A DNA stretch of 47,657 bases, from positions 1-47,657 of the forward strand of contig JAAVFG010000007.1 in assembly GCA_014800895.1 (NCBI GenBank). Reading direction: 5' to 3'. Numbering within the stretch: position 1 is the stretch's first letter; the number at the start of each line of letters is the position of its first letter. The notes under the pieces were generated by a model that worked only from the letters and a program-made list of their open reading frames with translations, was not told where the DNA came from and ran no database searches. This document shows positions 7,687 to 15,400 of this stretch, one piece after another. The position numbers were made by a program, and so were the translations under genes. The stretch is from Bacteroidales bacterium (GTDB lineage Bacteria; Bacteroidota; Bacteroidia; Bacteroidales; Muribaculaceae).

Positions 7687-9186
7687 TCACTTGGAGGAGA
7701 CCCGGTGTGGCTTCTCAAGCTGTATGACGGCTCCGGCATAGAGAGCGAGCAGAAGGGTCTTGACTATATAGGCGATAGCCGGGGTGAAGAAATTATCGGC
7801 TAAGATTCCTGCTCCATAAAGAAGGGCAGCAAAGAGGAAATATGCTCCCATCTTCTTCAGATGATAGTTGATGGGATAATATTTCCGCCCTAAGAAATAG
7901 GAGACCACCATCACCGTGAAGTAGCTTATCAGCGCCGCCCATGCCGACCCCATATAGCCGCCCGGTATGCCGATAGCCTTTACAAGCCAGATATTGAATA
8001 CCAGCATCAACAGAAAGCAGAGCAGAGAAAGATACATTCCCCATTGAGTGCGGTCGGTCAGCTTATACCATAACGAGAGATTGAAGAATACTCCGAAGCA
8101 TAACTCGGCGAGCATAAGAACAGGCACGACCTCCAGACCTACCCAGTAAGAGGGGGATATGAAATGCTTCAGCACCGGCAGATAATACATCACACCCAAA
8201 TAGATGAAGAGCCCGAAGATGACAAAAAACTTCATGGCATCGCTATATGCCTGCTTTCTGCTCTCCCCTTCCCCTTTCGCCTGAGAAAAGATAAAGGGCT
8301 CGTAGGCATAACGGAACGCCTGTGTGAACATCACCATCACTATGGCAATCTTCATATTCGCGGCATAAAGTCCCACCATTGTATCCGCGGCAGCCTTATC
8401 GTCCGGGAAGAGATAGGGAATCACCATCTGACCCATATTCTGGCTCAAGATACCGGCTATTCCCAATATCAGCAGAGGCCAGCTGTATCGGAGCATCTGC
8501 TTAAGCAGGGCGCCGTCAAAATGATAGTCGCGTCCTATAAGCTCAGGAAGAAGGGCAAGCAATACGCAGAGAGTGGAAAGAATATTGGCGACGAAGATCC
8601 AGCCGATACCGAATGACACTCCTCCAAATGGCTCATAAAACCAACTGATCGCTCCGGGACAATGTTTCATAAGTGCCGGACACGCTAAAAGAAAGAAGAG
8701 ATTGAAACCTATATTGAGCCCGACATTCATCAGCTTGATTCCTGCGAAGCGGAACGCCTTCTTCTTGAAGCGGAGATAAGCGAAGGGGAGATTGGTGAAG
8801 GCATCGATGGCAACCGTCGTGCCCAATATCCATACATATGAGGGATGAGCGGAAATCTTAAGCCACCCCGATATCGGAGCTAAGAATACACTCAGAAGGA
8901 TGATAAAAAGAAGCGAGGTAGTCCCCACTGATATCAGTGTAGTGGTGTATACTCTTTCCGGATCTTTCTCCTTATTGGCATATCGGAAAAATCCGGTTTC
9001 CATGCCGTAATTCAGTATCACAAGCATTACTGCCGTGAAACTGTAAAGAAAACTTACGATACCATACTCCTCGGCAACGAAGAGATACGTATATAGAGGC
9101 ACGAGACACCAATTAAGAAAGCGGCCTATTATACTGCTTAGTCCATAGACGGCTGTCTCTTTCGCCAATGACTTTATTCCTGCCAT
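7687..9186 (-). CDS. Polysaccharide (oligosaccharide) flippase, MOP superfamily
   Basis: A 499-residue integral membrane protein with about 12-14 hydrophobic segments and few charged loops, typical of Wzx/RfbX-type exporters that move lipid-linked sugar units across the inner membrane. The N-terminus (KSLAKETAVYGLSSIIGRFL) and the segment SWPLLILGIAGILSQNMGQM are family-like. It follows ruvB on the same strand after 79 bases, an order I recall from other Bacteroidales. No glycosyltransferases are adjacent, so it may serve a general envelope polymer rather than a local capsule cluster. Confidence 0.88.
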   Translation of the reverse strand: MAGIKSLAKETAVYGLSSIIGRFLNWCLVPLYTYLFVAEEYGIVSFLYSFTAVMLVILNYGMETGFFRYANKEKDPERVYTTTLISVGTTSLLFIILLSVFLAPISGWLKISAHPSYVWILGTTVAIDAFTNLPFAYLRFKKKAFRFAGIKLMNVGLNIGFNLFFLLACPALMKHCPGAISWFYEPFGGVSFGIGWIFVANILSTLCVLLALLPELIGRDYHFDGALLKQMLRYSWPLLILGIAGILSQNMGQMVIPYLFPDDKAAADTMVGLYAANMKIAIVMVMFTQAFRYAYEPFIFSQAKGEGESRKQAYSDAMKFFVIFGLFIYLGVMYYLPVLKHFISPSYWVGLEVVPVLMLAELCFGVFFNLSLWYKLTDRTQWGMYLSLLCFLLMLVFNIWLVKAIGIPGGYMGSAWAALISYFTVMVVSYFLGRKYYPINYHLKKMGAYFLFAALLYGAGILADNFFTPAIAYIVKTLLLALYAGAVIQLEKPHRVSSK

Positions 9187-9265
9187 GATGCTCAGATTTA
9201 TACAGGGGACATATCTCCCCTTGTGGAGTTAGGATTTATAAAGAAAAGTTGCGTTAGATAATGGA

Positions 9266-10297
9266 TTATTCATCAAAGAGAGTAGCCTGGGTAGGTCCTG
9301 CCGTGCGACCCAAATGACGATATGCAAGCTCGGTCACTTCTCGCCCTCTCGGAGTCCGCTTGATAAATCCCTCCTTAATCAGGAAGGGCTCATATACCTC
9401 CTCGATGGTCCCTGCGTCCTCACCGATAGCCGTGGCTATAGTGGAAAGTCCGACAGGTCCTCCCTTGAATTTATCTATAATCGTCAGGAGAATACGATGG
9501 TCGATCTCATCCAGACCATACCGGTCGATATTTAGAGCCTCCAGAGCATGACGCGCTATCTTGAGATCAATATGTCCTGTCCCCTTCACCATTGCAAAGT
9601 CTCTCACCCTTCGCAGAAGGGCATTTGCGATACGCGGAGTGCCGCGACTTCTCAGAGCCACTTCCAAGGCGGCATCCTCATCTATATCCGTGCGGAGAAG
9701 ACGAGCCGAACGTTTCACAATCCCCTTCAGCGTCTCATGGTCATAATATTCAAGATGACAGTTGATACCGAAACGTGCGCGCAAAGGTGCAGTCAGTGAG
9801 CCACTTCTCGTCGTCGCTCCTATAAGCGTGAAGGGAGAAAGGGTAAGCTGCACGCTCTTTGCCCCCGGACCCTTGTCAAGAAGGATATCGATACGGAAAT
9901 CCTCCATAGCGGAGTAAAGATACTCCTCCACCACAGGATGAAGACGATGTATCTCATCTATGAATAATACATCATGCTCCTCCAGGCTCATAAGGATACC
10001 TGCCAGATCGCCCGGCTTGTCAAGCACGGGACCGGAAGTGACCTTGAATCCCACACCCAATTCATTAGCCACTATATTCGACAGTGTGGTCTTTCCAAGA
10101 CCCGGAGGTCCATGCAGAAGGGTATGGTCGAGAGCTTCGCCACGCAGACGCGCCGCCTGGACGAAGACCCGTAAATTCTCTATTATTTTATCCTGGCCGC
10201 TGAAGTCGTCGAAAGCTAAAGGACGCAGAGCCTTCTCCACATCTTTCTCAAAACCTTCGGGACGTTCGCTTCCTTCACGTATATCGTAATCTTCCAT
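9266..10297 (-). CDS. ruvB: Holliday junction branch-migration ATPase RuvB
   Basis: The hexameric AAA+ motor that, with RuvA, drives Holliday junction migration in recombination repair. The 343 residues match the family. The Walker A motif GPPGLGKTT is at residues 63-71, Walker B DEIH at 114-117, and an arginine-rich sensor segment ([19 protein letters not shown]) follows. The C-terminal winged helix contains [20 protein letters not shown] full promoter is visible upstream on the minus strand. ruvA and ruvC are not in the window. Confidence 0.98.
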   Translation of the reverse strand: MEDYDIREGSERPEGFEKDVEKALRPLAFDDFSGQDKIIENLRVFVQAARLRGEALDHTLLHGPPGLGKTTLSNIVANELGVGFKVTSGPVLDKPGDLAGILMSLEEHDVLFIDEIHRLHPVVEEYLYSAMEDFRIDILLDKGPGAKSVQLTLSPFTLIGATTRSGSLTAPLRARFGINCHLEYYDHETLKGIVKRSARLLRTDIDEDAALEVALRSRGTPRIANALLRRVRDFAMVKGTGHIDLKIARHALEALNIDRYGLDEIDHRILLTIIDKFKGGPVGLSTIATAIGEDAGTIEEVYEPFLIKEGFIKRTPRGREVTELAYRHLGRTAGPTQATLFDE

Positions 10298-10318
10298 TCC
10301 AATTTTCTTCTTATATTA

Positions 10319-10350
10319 CAAAGTTAACGAATTATAAGTAAGTGTTCAAA
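10319..10350 (-). promoter_or_regulatory. Promoter of ruvB
   Basis: Read on the minus strand: TTTG at 10350-10347, a 20-base spacer, then TAACTTTG at 10326-10319, matching the Bacteroidetes -33/-7 pattern, 21 bases before the ruvB start codon. Confidence 0.75.
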
Positions 10351-10363
10351 ATTAATTTATAAT
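10336..10363. repeat. Direct repeat, copy 1 (copy 2 at 11114-11146)
   Basis: The stretch AAGTAAGTGTTCAAAATTAA with its TTTATAA tail recurs at 11114-11146 as AAGTAAGCAAGTGTTCAAAA plus a similar tail, with a two-base insertion and a few substitutions. Copy 1 contains the -33 box of ruvB. The two copies bracket about 0.75 kb of repeats. Confidence 0.6.
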
Positions 10364-10396
10364 TATTAGTGTCGTACATTAGTACGACACTAATAA
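10363..10396. repeat. Perfect 15-bp stem with ATTA loop
   Basis: TTATTAGTGTCGTAC (10363-10377) is the exact complement of 10382-10396 across a four-base loop. It lies just upstream of the ruvB promoter and has no T-tract on the plus side. It may be a protein-binding dyad, a leader hairpin or a relative of the hairpins at 10650 and 11076. Confidence 0.6.
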
Positions 10397-10420
10397 AATG
10401 AAACTGGTTTTAGTAACAGA

Positions 10421-10501
10421 GAGATCCGGATGGTAGCCGCGGAGAGCTGTTGCTTTGACAGGAGTACAGGAAAACAGGAGATCCGGATGGTAGCCGCGGA
10501 G
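10421..10501 (+). repeat. Two direct copies of a 24-bp GC-rich repeat
   Basis: A 24-bp block beginning GAGATCCGGATGGTAGCCGC occurs at 10421-10444 and again at 10478-10501, a period of 57 bases. The core GCCGCGGAGCGG, which can fold as GCCGC-GGA-GCGGC, recurs in the cluster at 45165-45465 on both strands. Confidence 0.7.
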
Positions 10502-10519
10502 CGGCGAGTCCTTGTTTAT

Positions 10520-10551
10520 CCCCCGGTAAGGGCATAGCCCGCAGCCGGGGG
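10520..10551 (+). repeat. Two-storey hairpin repeat (family also at 45192 and 45332)
   Basis: Outer arms CCCCCGG (10520-10526) and CCGGGGG (10545-10551) enclose TAA, an inner stem GGGC-ATA-GCCC (10530-10540) and GCAG. The same layout recurs at 45192-45223 with inner stem GGCG-GAA-CGCC. The preceding bases GAGTCCTTGTTTA are also shared in similar form. There is no T-tract here. Confidence 0.75.
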
Positions 10552-10620
10552 AATAATCACGACGAGACTACTCGGCGGCGGAGCCGTCGGTCTTCCAGCA
10601 TTCAGAGGAAGGATTCGGCG

Positions 10621-10684
10621 GCTGGGGGCGGGAGCCTCCCGGCTTCCGCTAAATTATATCGGGCTCGATGCCCGATATAATTTA
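10621..10684 (+). repeat. Structured repeat A, copy 1
   Basis: A 30-base GC-rich lead (10621-10650, itself containing CGGGA-GCC-TCCCG) is followed by a perfect 14-bp stem: TAAATTATATCGGG at 10650-10663 pairs with 10671-10684 around the loop CTCGATG. Copy 2 at 11047-11110 has the same lead and loop but a stem changed at three paired positions. Confidence 0.8.
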
Positions 10685-10713
10685 AATACATACTATTTTA
10701 TAAGGTATAAATA

Positions 10714-10976
10714 ATCACAGATCTTTAAGAGATTTACTCAGATGCTTCACAGATATTTAGATTTTTTCATAGCGCAAAAGATTTTTAATCCTTAGAAGGA
10801 TTTAGATTTTGCACAGATACCATCCGGCAACGCTCCGTGTCACATCTCAAAATCCTTATAAGGATTTAAAATCTCAAGAAATATCCTTCTCTATCCCAAA
10901 ACATCCCATAAACCTATCTAAGGAAATATCCCCCTATCTGTGAAGAATCCGTGACCATCTGAGCCCAATCTGTGAT
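10714..10976. mobile_element. Possible MITE-like element or decayed inverted repeat
   Basis: ATCACAGAT (10714-10722) is mirrored by ATCTGTGAT (10968-10976). The similarity continues inward imperfectly: CTCAGATG and TTCACAGAT near 10738-10757 correspond to CATCTGAG and ATCTGTGAA near 10935-10963. The interior is A/T-rich, with two palindromes built on AATCCTT/AAGGATT around 10797 and 10852. No coding sequence. No clear target-site duplication was found, so this is tentative. Confidence 0.35.
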
Positions 10977-11046
10977 CTAATGTTTTGACAATAGAACAGG
11001 AGTATTATAGGGATTGGCGGCGGTTGGCGGCGGGAGATGACGACGC

Positions 11047-11110
11047 GCTGGGGGCGGGAGCCTCCCGGCTTCCGCTAAATTTTTACGGGCTCGATGCCCG
11101 TAAAAATTTA
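11047..11110 (+). repeat. Structured repeat A, copy 2
   Basis: The lead 11047-11076 is identical to copy 1 over 30 bases. The stem TAAATTTTTACGGG (11076-11089) pairs perfectly with 11097-11110 around the loop CTCGATG (11090-11096). Relative to copy 1, three stem positions differ and all three are compensated on the other arm. Confidence 0.8.
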
Positions 11111-11113
11111 ATT

Positions 11114-11146
11114 AAGTAAGCAAGTGTTCAAAATTTTTATTTATAA
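11114..11146. repeat. Direct repeat, copy 2 (copy 1 at 10336-10363)
   Basis: AAGTAAGCAAGTGTTCAAAA and the following A/T tail resemble the sequence over the ruvB -33 region, as if the ruvB upstream flank had been duplicated on the far side of the repeat block. Confidence 0.55.
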
Positions 11147-11228
11147 CATATGCGAGGTTATTTTTGTGGCGCTTTGACCCGTCATTATTTTCTTACGCTA
11201 CAATACCCTATATGTTGAAAAAATTCGT

Positions 11229-11236
11229 TATCTTTG
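11229..11236 (+). promoter_or_regulatory. -7 box of the restriction-modification island
   Basis: TATCTTTG matches TAnnTTTG. No TTTG is found at the ideal -33 distance. A transcript from here would carry a leader of about 140 bases before the first gene. Confidence 0.5.
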
Positions 11237-11290
11237 CCCTCAACGTAACATGATCTGAGAAATGACCGGTCAATAAACAAAAAAGAGATA

Positions 11291-11368
11291 CGGCGAGAGC
11301 CGAAAACTTTGGGAACATCCTTGTAGTCGTTACAGGCTTTGGTCGGCCTTCAGATGCTACACGGATGT
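11291..11368 (+). promoter_or_regulatory. Structured 5' leader of the restriction-modification operon
   Basis: Two elements are visible: a small hairpin CGGC-GAGA-GCCG (11291-11302) with a GNRA-type loop, and a 12-bp stem with one mismatch formed by ACATCCTTGTAG (11315-11326) and CTACACGGATGT (11357-11368). The second ends 12 bases before the chosen start codon and could affect translation. Confidence 0.45.
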
Positions 11369-11380
11369 TCTTGCTTTAAT

Positions 11381-12412
11381 ATGATAGACTCGCAAGTCGA
11401 CATAAAAGAAAATGACATTTTCGAGCTTTCGCCCGAATTACTTAACACTCTGCTCAAAGACCATACTTTGAGCACCGACGAGTGTCAGGTAAATATATTT
11501 TGGGCAACGGATAGTTATGCTTCACGAGGAGAGGGCTATCAGTATGCCGACCAAATCACCATTGAATCCATTACAGGCTCAAACGGCAACGTGATTGTAC
11601 CGCGAGCCGTAAAGTCACGTGAACAACAGCAACAGCGTAGCCGTGAAATGGCGGAGGTGTTCACTCCTTCGTGGATATGCAACAAGCAAAACAATCTCGT
11701 TGATAATGCTTGGTTCGGTCGTGAGGGCGTTTTCAATACTGAGGTTGACCACCCCGAGGGCTCCCACTCGTGGATTGTCAATACCGAGCCTGTCGTTTTC
11801 CCTGAGGGTAAGACTTGGCGCGACTATGTTAATGAAAACCGTCTCGAAATCACATGCGGTGAGGCTCCTTATCTCGTGAGTCGCTATGATACCGTAACAG
11901 GTGAGTCGATTCCCGTTGAACGTCGTATCGGATTACTTGACCGAAAACTTCGTATCGTCGGAGAGAATACTTCTACTTCTGGCGAATGGCTCAAAGCCGC
12001 GCAATCGGCTTATCAAAGCATCTACGGATTCGAGTGGCAGGGCGACAATCTCGTTCTCGCCCGCGAAGCGTTGCTCTATACTTTTGTTGATTATTACCGG
12101 GCAAAATTTGGTAAAGACCCTCAACTCAAATCCTTGCTTTACATCGCCTACATTATCTCTTGGAATCTATGGCAGATGGACGGACTCAAAGGAGTTATCC
12201 CTAATAGTTGCATCAAATTATCTAAATCAAAAACAGAGCCGTTATCACTTTTCGGTCCAGAAGACTTAGGTGAGCAAGAAAAACTAACTTTATTTGATTG
12301 TCCGGGATGCAAGAATAAGGATATACACTCCCACACAGGTCGGTATGCATTAATTAAAGACTGGAAAGAAGATAAAGTTTTAACTTTTGTATCTTTGCTT
12401 AAACAAAAGTAA
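11381..12412 (+). CDS. Restriction-modification companion protein with methylase motif X but no catalytic motif
   Basis: First gene of the restriction island, 343 residues from the ATG at 11381; an earlier in-frame ATG at 11339 lies inside the leader hairpin. The segment QRSREMAEVFTPSWICNKQN resembles the substrate-binding FTP motif (motif X) of N6-adenine methylases. However, I find no [DN]PP[YF] catalytic tetrapeptide and no glycine-rich SAM motif. A similar protein is, from memory, commonly annotated 'restriction endonuclease subunit M' in Bacteroidales. The C-terminus has a Cys pair in FDCPGCKNKD. The stop is one base before the start of the large gene, so the two are coupled. It could be a specificity or regulatory partner of the large chain. 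Confidence 0.62.
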   Translation: MIDSQVDIKENDIFELSPELLNTLLKDHTLSTDECQVNIFWATDSYASRGEGYQYADQITIESITGSNGNVIVPRAVKSREQQQQRSREMAEVFTPSWICNKQNNLVDNAWFGREGVFNTEVDHPEGSHSWIVNTEPVVFPEGKTWRDYVNENRLEITCGEAPYLVSRYDTVTGESIPVERRIGLLDRKLRIVGENTSTSGEWLKAAQSAYQSIYGFEWQGDNLVLAREALLYTFVDYYRAKFGKDPQLKSLLYIAYIISWNLWQMDGLKGVIPNSCIKLSKSKTEPLSLFGPEDLGEQEKLTLFDCPGCKNKDIHSHTGRYALIKDWKEDKVLTFVSLLKQK

Positions 12413-12413
12413 T

Positions 12414-15400
12414 ATGGAAGGCAGATTAGTAAAAATAGACACAACAATACTCGACAACATACTTGTTGGTCGTGTTGAGCCATACATATATGCTTTTTCA
12501 ACCGAGACGGTTCCTAATTATCTGAAAGTCGGAGATACATCGCGCAGTGTGCGTGTGCGTTTGGATGAGTGGAGGAAGATTTATCCGAATCTGATTCAGC
12601 GATACGAACATTCTGCGCAGATTGACGCTGAAACTATGTTTAGGGATTATGCTGTTCATTCCTTCTTGGAACAAGAGAAAGGGCGTCAACGTTTGCAGCC
12701 TCATACGATTAAAAATTTACCTTATTATTCCCGAGAGTTTTTCAAAGATGCAACGGCTGAAGATGTGGAGGATGCTATTAAGGATATTATTCAAAGCGCA
12801 CAAGAAAAGAGTCATAAATATCCGCTATATTCTCCCGATCGTCTACCACAGACATTCACTTACGATAGAATAGAAGATTTTGCTCCACGCAATAATCAAC
12901 AGCAGGCAATTGATAATTTCAAAATTGCAGTTGAAGGAGGGCGCACTAAATTGTTACTCTACGCCGTTATGCGTTTTGGCAAGTCGTTTACATCAATGTG
13001 CTGCGCTAAAGAGATTGATGCCCGTTTTGTAGTCATAGTCTCTGCCAAAGCTGATGTAAAAGAAGAGTGGAAAAAGACAGTTGAGAGCCACAAGTATTTT
13101 GAAGGTTACCACTTTCTTGACAGCGAAGCTTTAAAACGCAATGAGAATATTGTTGCCAATACCCTTGCTGATCCGGATAAGAGGGCTGTTTTGTTCTTGA
13201 CTTTGCAAGATTTACAAGGTGATGAAATAAAAGATAAGCATAAAGAGGTATTTGATCGTCAAATAGACCTACTTATCATTGACGAGACTCATTTCGGGGT
13301 TCGTGGAGAATCTTATGGCAAAGTGTTGCGCGCGCAACAACTCAGTAAATCAGAAATAAAAAAGGAACTAAAAGAATTTGACGGCTTTGAGACACTTGAC
13401 CGAGTTGAAGATGCTGTTAAAACGCTGAATACAAAAATTCAACTTCACTTGTCGGGGACACCATACCGCATTTTGATGAGCGAAGAGTTCCAAAAAGAAG
13501 ATATTATCGCTTTTGTACAGTTCTCTGATATTATCGACGCACAACAGCATTGGAACGAAGAACACCTAAAGGAAGATGACTGTGATGAGTGGAAAAATCC
13601 TTACTTTGGATTTCCGCAAATGATTCGCTTTGCCTTCAATCCAAATGAGTCGTCGCGCAAAAAGATGGAGCAGATGCGTAAGGATGGTATAACTTATGCA
13701 TTCTCAGAACTGTTCCGTCCTCTTTCAATGTCTCCCCAAAAGGACGATAGCCACCGCTTATTCAAACATGAAGCTGAGATACTCGATTTATTGGAGGTTA
13801 TTGACGGGACTAAAGAGGATGAAAATTTACTTGGGTTTCTTGATTATGACAAAATAAAGTATGGCAAAATGTGTCGCCATATTGTCTGTGTACTCCCGTT
13901 TCGGGCTTCTTGCGATGCAATGTCGGCTTTGATACAAAGGAATCGAGAGCGGTTTAAGAATCTAGGTGATTATGAGATAATCAATATTGCCGGTTTTGAT
14001 GATGAACGTAAATATAAGACTACGGATGATGTCAAGCGGGCTATTAACGAGGGTGAGAACCATAATAAGAAGACGCTGACTTTGACTGTAAATCGGATGC
14101 TGACTGGTACGACTGTGCCGCAGTGGGACACGATGCTATATCTCAAAGGTACGGCTTCGCCCCAGGAATACGACCAAGCGATATTCCGATTACAGAATCA
14201 ATATGTTAGGACATTCAAGGATGAAAGCGGTAAGGTTATAAAGTACAATATGAAACCGCAGACATTGCTTGTGGATTTCGACCCGAATCGAATGTTCGTT
14301 TTGCAAGAACTGAAATCGCAGTTTTACAATGTTAATACGGAAGTGCAGGGCAATTCGCAACTAAAGGAACGTATAGCAAAGGAACTAGAGGTTTCACCGA
14401 TTATTATTCTGAATAAAAATAAGTTGCATCAGGCTACACCAACCAATATAACCGATGCGGTACGTGAGTACTCACGCGCACGTAGCATTTTAGACGATGC
14501 CTCGGAGATACCGACTGATAATGATTTGTTGCAAGATGATACCCTCACAGCTATACTAAGAACGATTGAGCCTATCGATGCTAAAAATGGATTGCAAATT
14601 AAAGCAACTGAGGGGGACGGTGATGATATAGATTTACCAGATAGTGAAAAGACTACTATACCCAATGAAGATACTGGGCAAAGCGATAATCCATCGACAA
14701 CACCAGAGCATTCTGCAGAACCCATTGAGAATGATAACTTCAATAAAAGGCTGGCCGCTTATTACGCTCGCATACTCTTCTTTGCATTTTTGACGGAATC
14801 AATCGTAAAATCACTTGAAGATATTATATCGGAGATTCCGTTGACTGAGGACAATCGTCGTATTGCACGTAATCTTGGTCTTAATATAGATATTCTCAAT
14901 CTCGTTCAGAGAAAAAGTAATCCTTTCGTTTTGCAGAAATTCGATTATAAAATCGAGAATGTCAATGATTTGATGCGAGATAAGAGTTTAACGCCCACTA
15001 AGCGAGTGGAAATTGCCATGCGCAAATTTGGTCGTATGTCCGACTCCGAGATAGTTACTCCTTTGAATGTAGCCGACGATGTGGTAAAACTCCTTCCCAA
15101 AGATGTTTTTTCATATGGACCGGTACTGGATATTGCATCCAAACAAGGAGAGTTTACTATCGCTCTTTTAAAACGGTACGGCATAGAGGCATCGAATAAA
15201 ATATATTCTGTGTGTACTTCAACATTAGCATACGAGTTTACCAGAAAAGTATATACATTGCTTTCGTTGCCCGTAGACCACGTTTATGATTCATTGACAA
15301 GCTACGATATAATTAAGAAAGGAGAAAACAAACAACTTATCATCCCTCAGATTCTTAAAGATATGAATTTCGCAACTATAATCGGGAATCCCCCTTATCA

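Noticed and set aside
12390..12397. Promoter box TATCTTTG at the end of the restriction companion gene
   Set aside because: It fits the -7 consensus, but there is no -33 element at the right distance and it lies in coding sequence; kept as chance unless transcript starts are seen.
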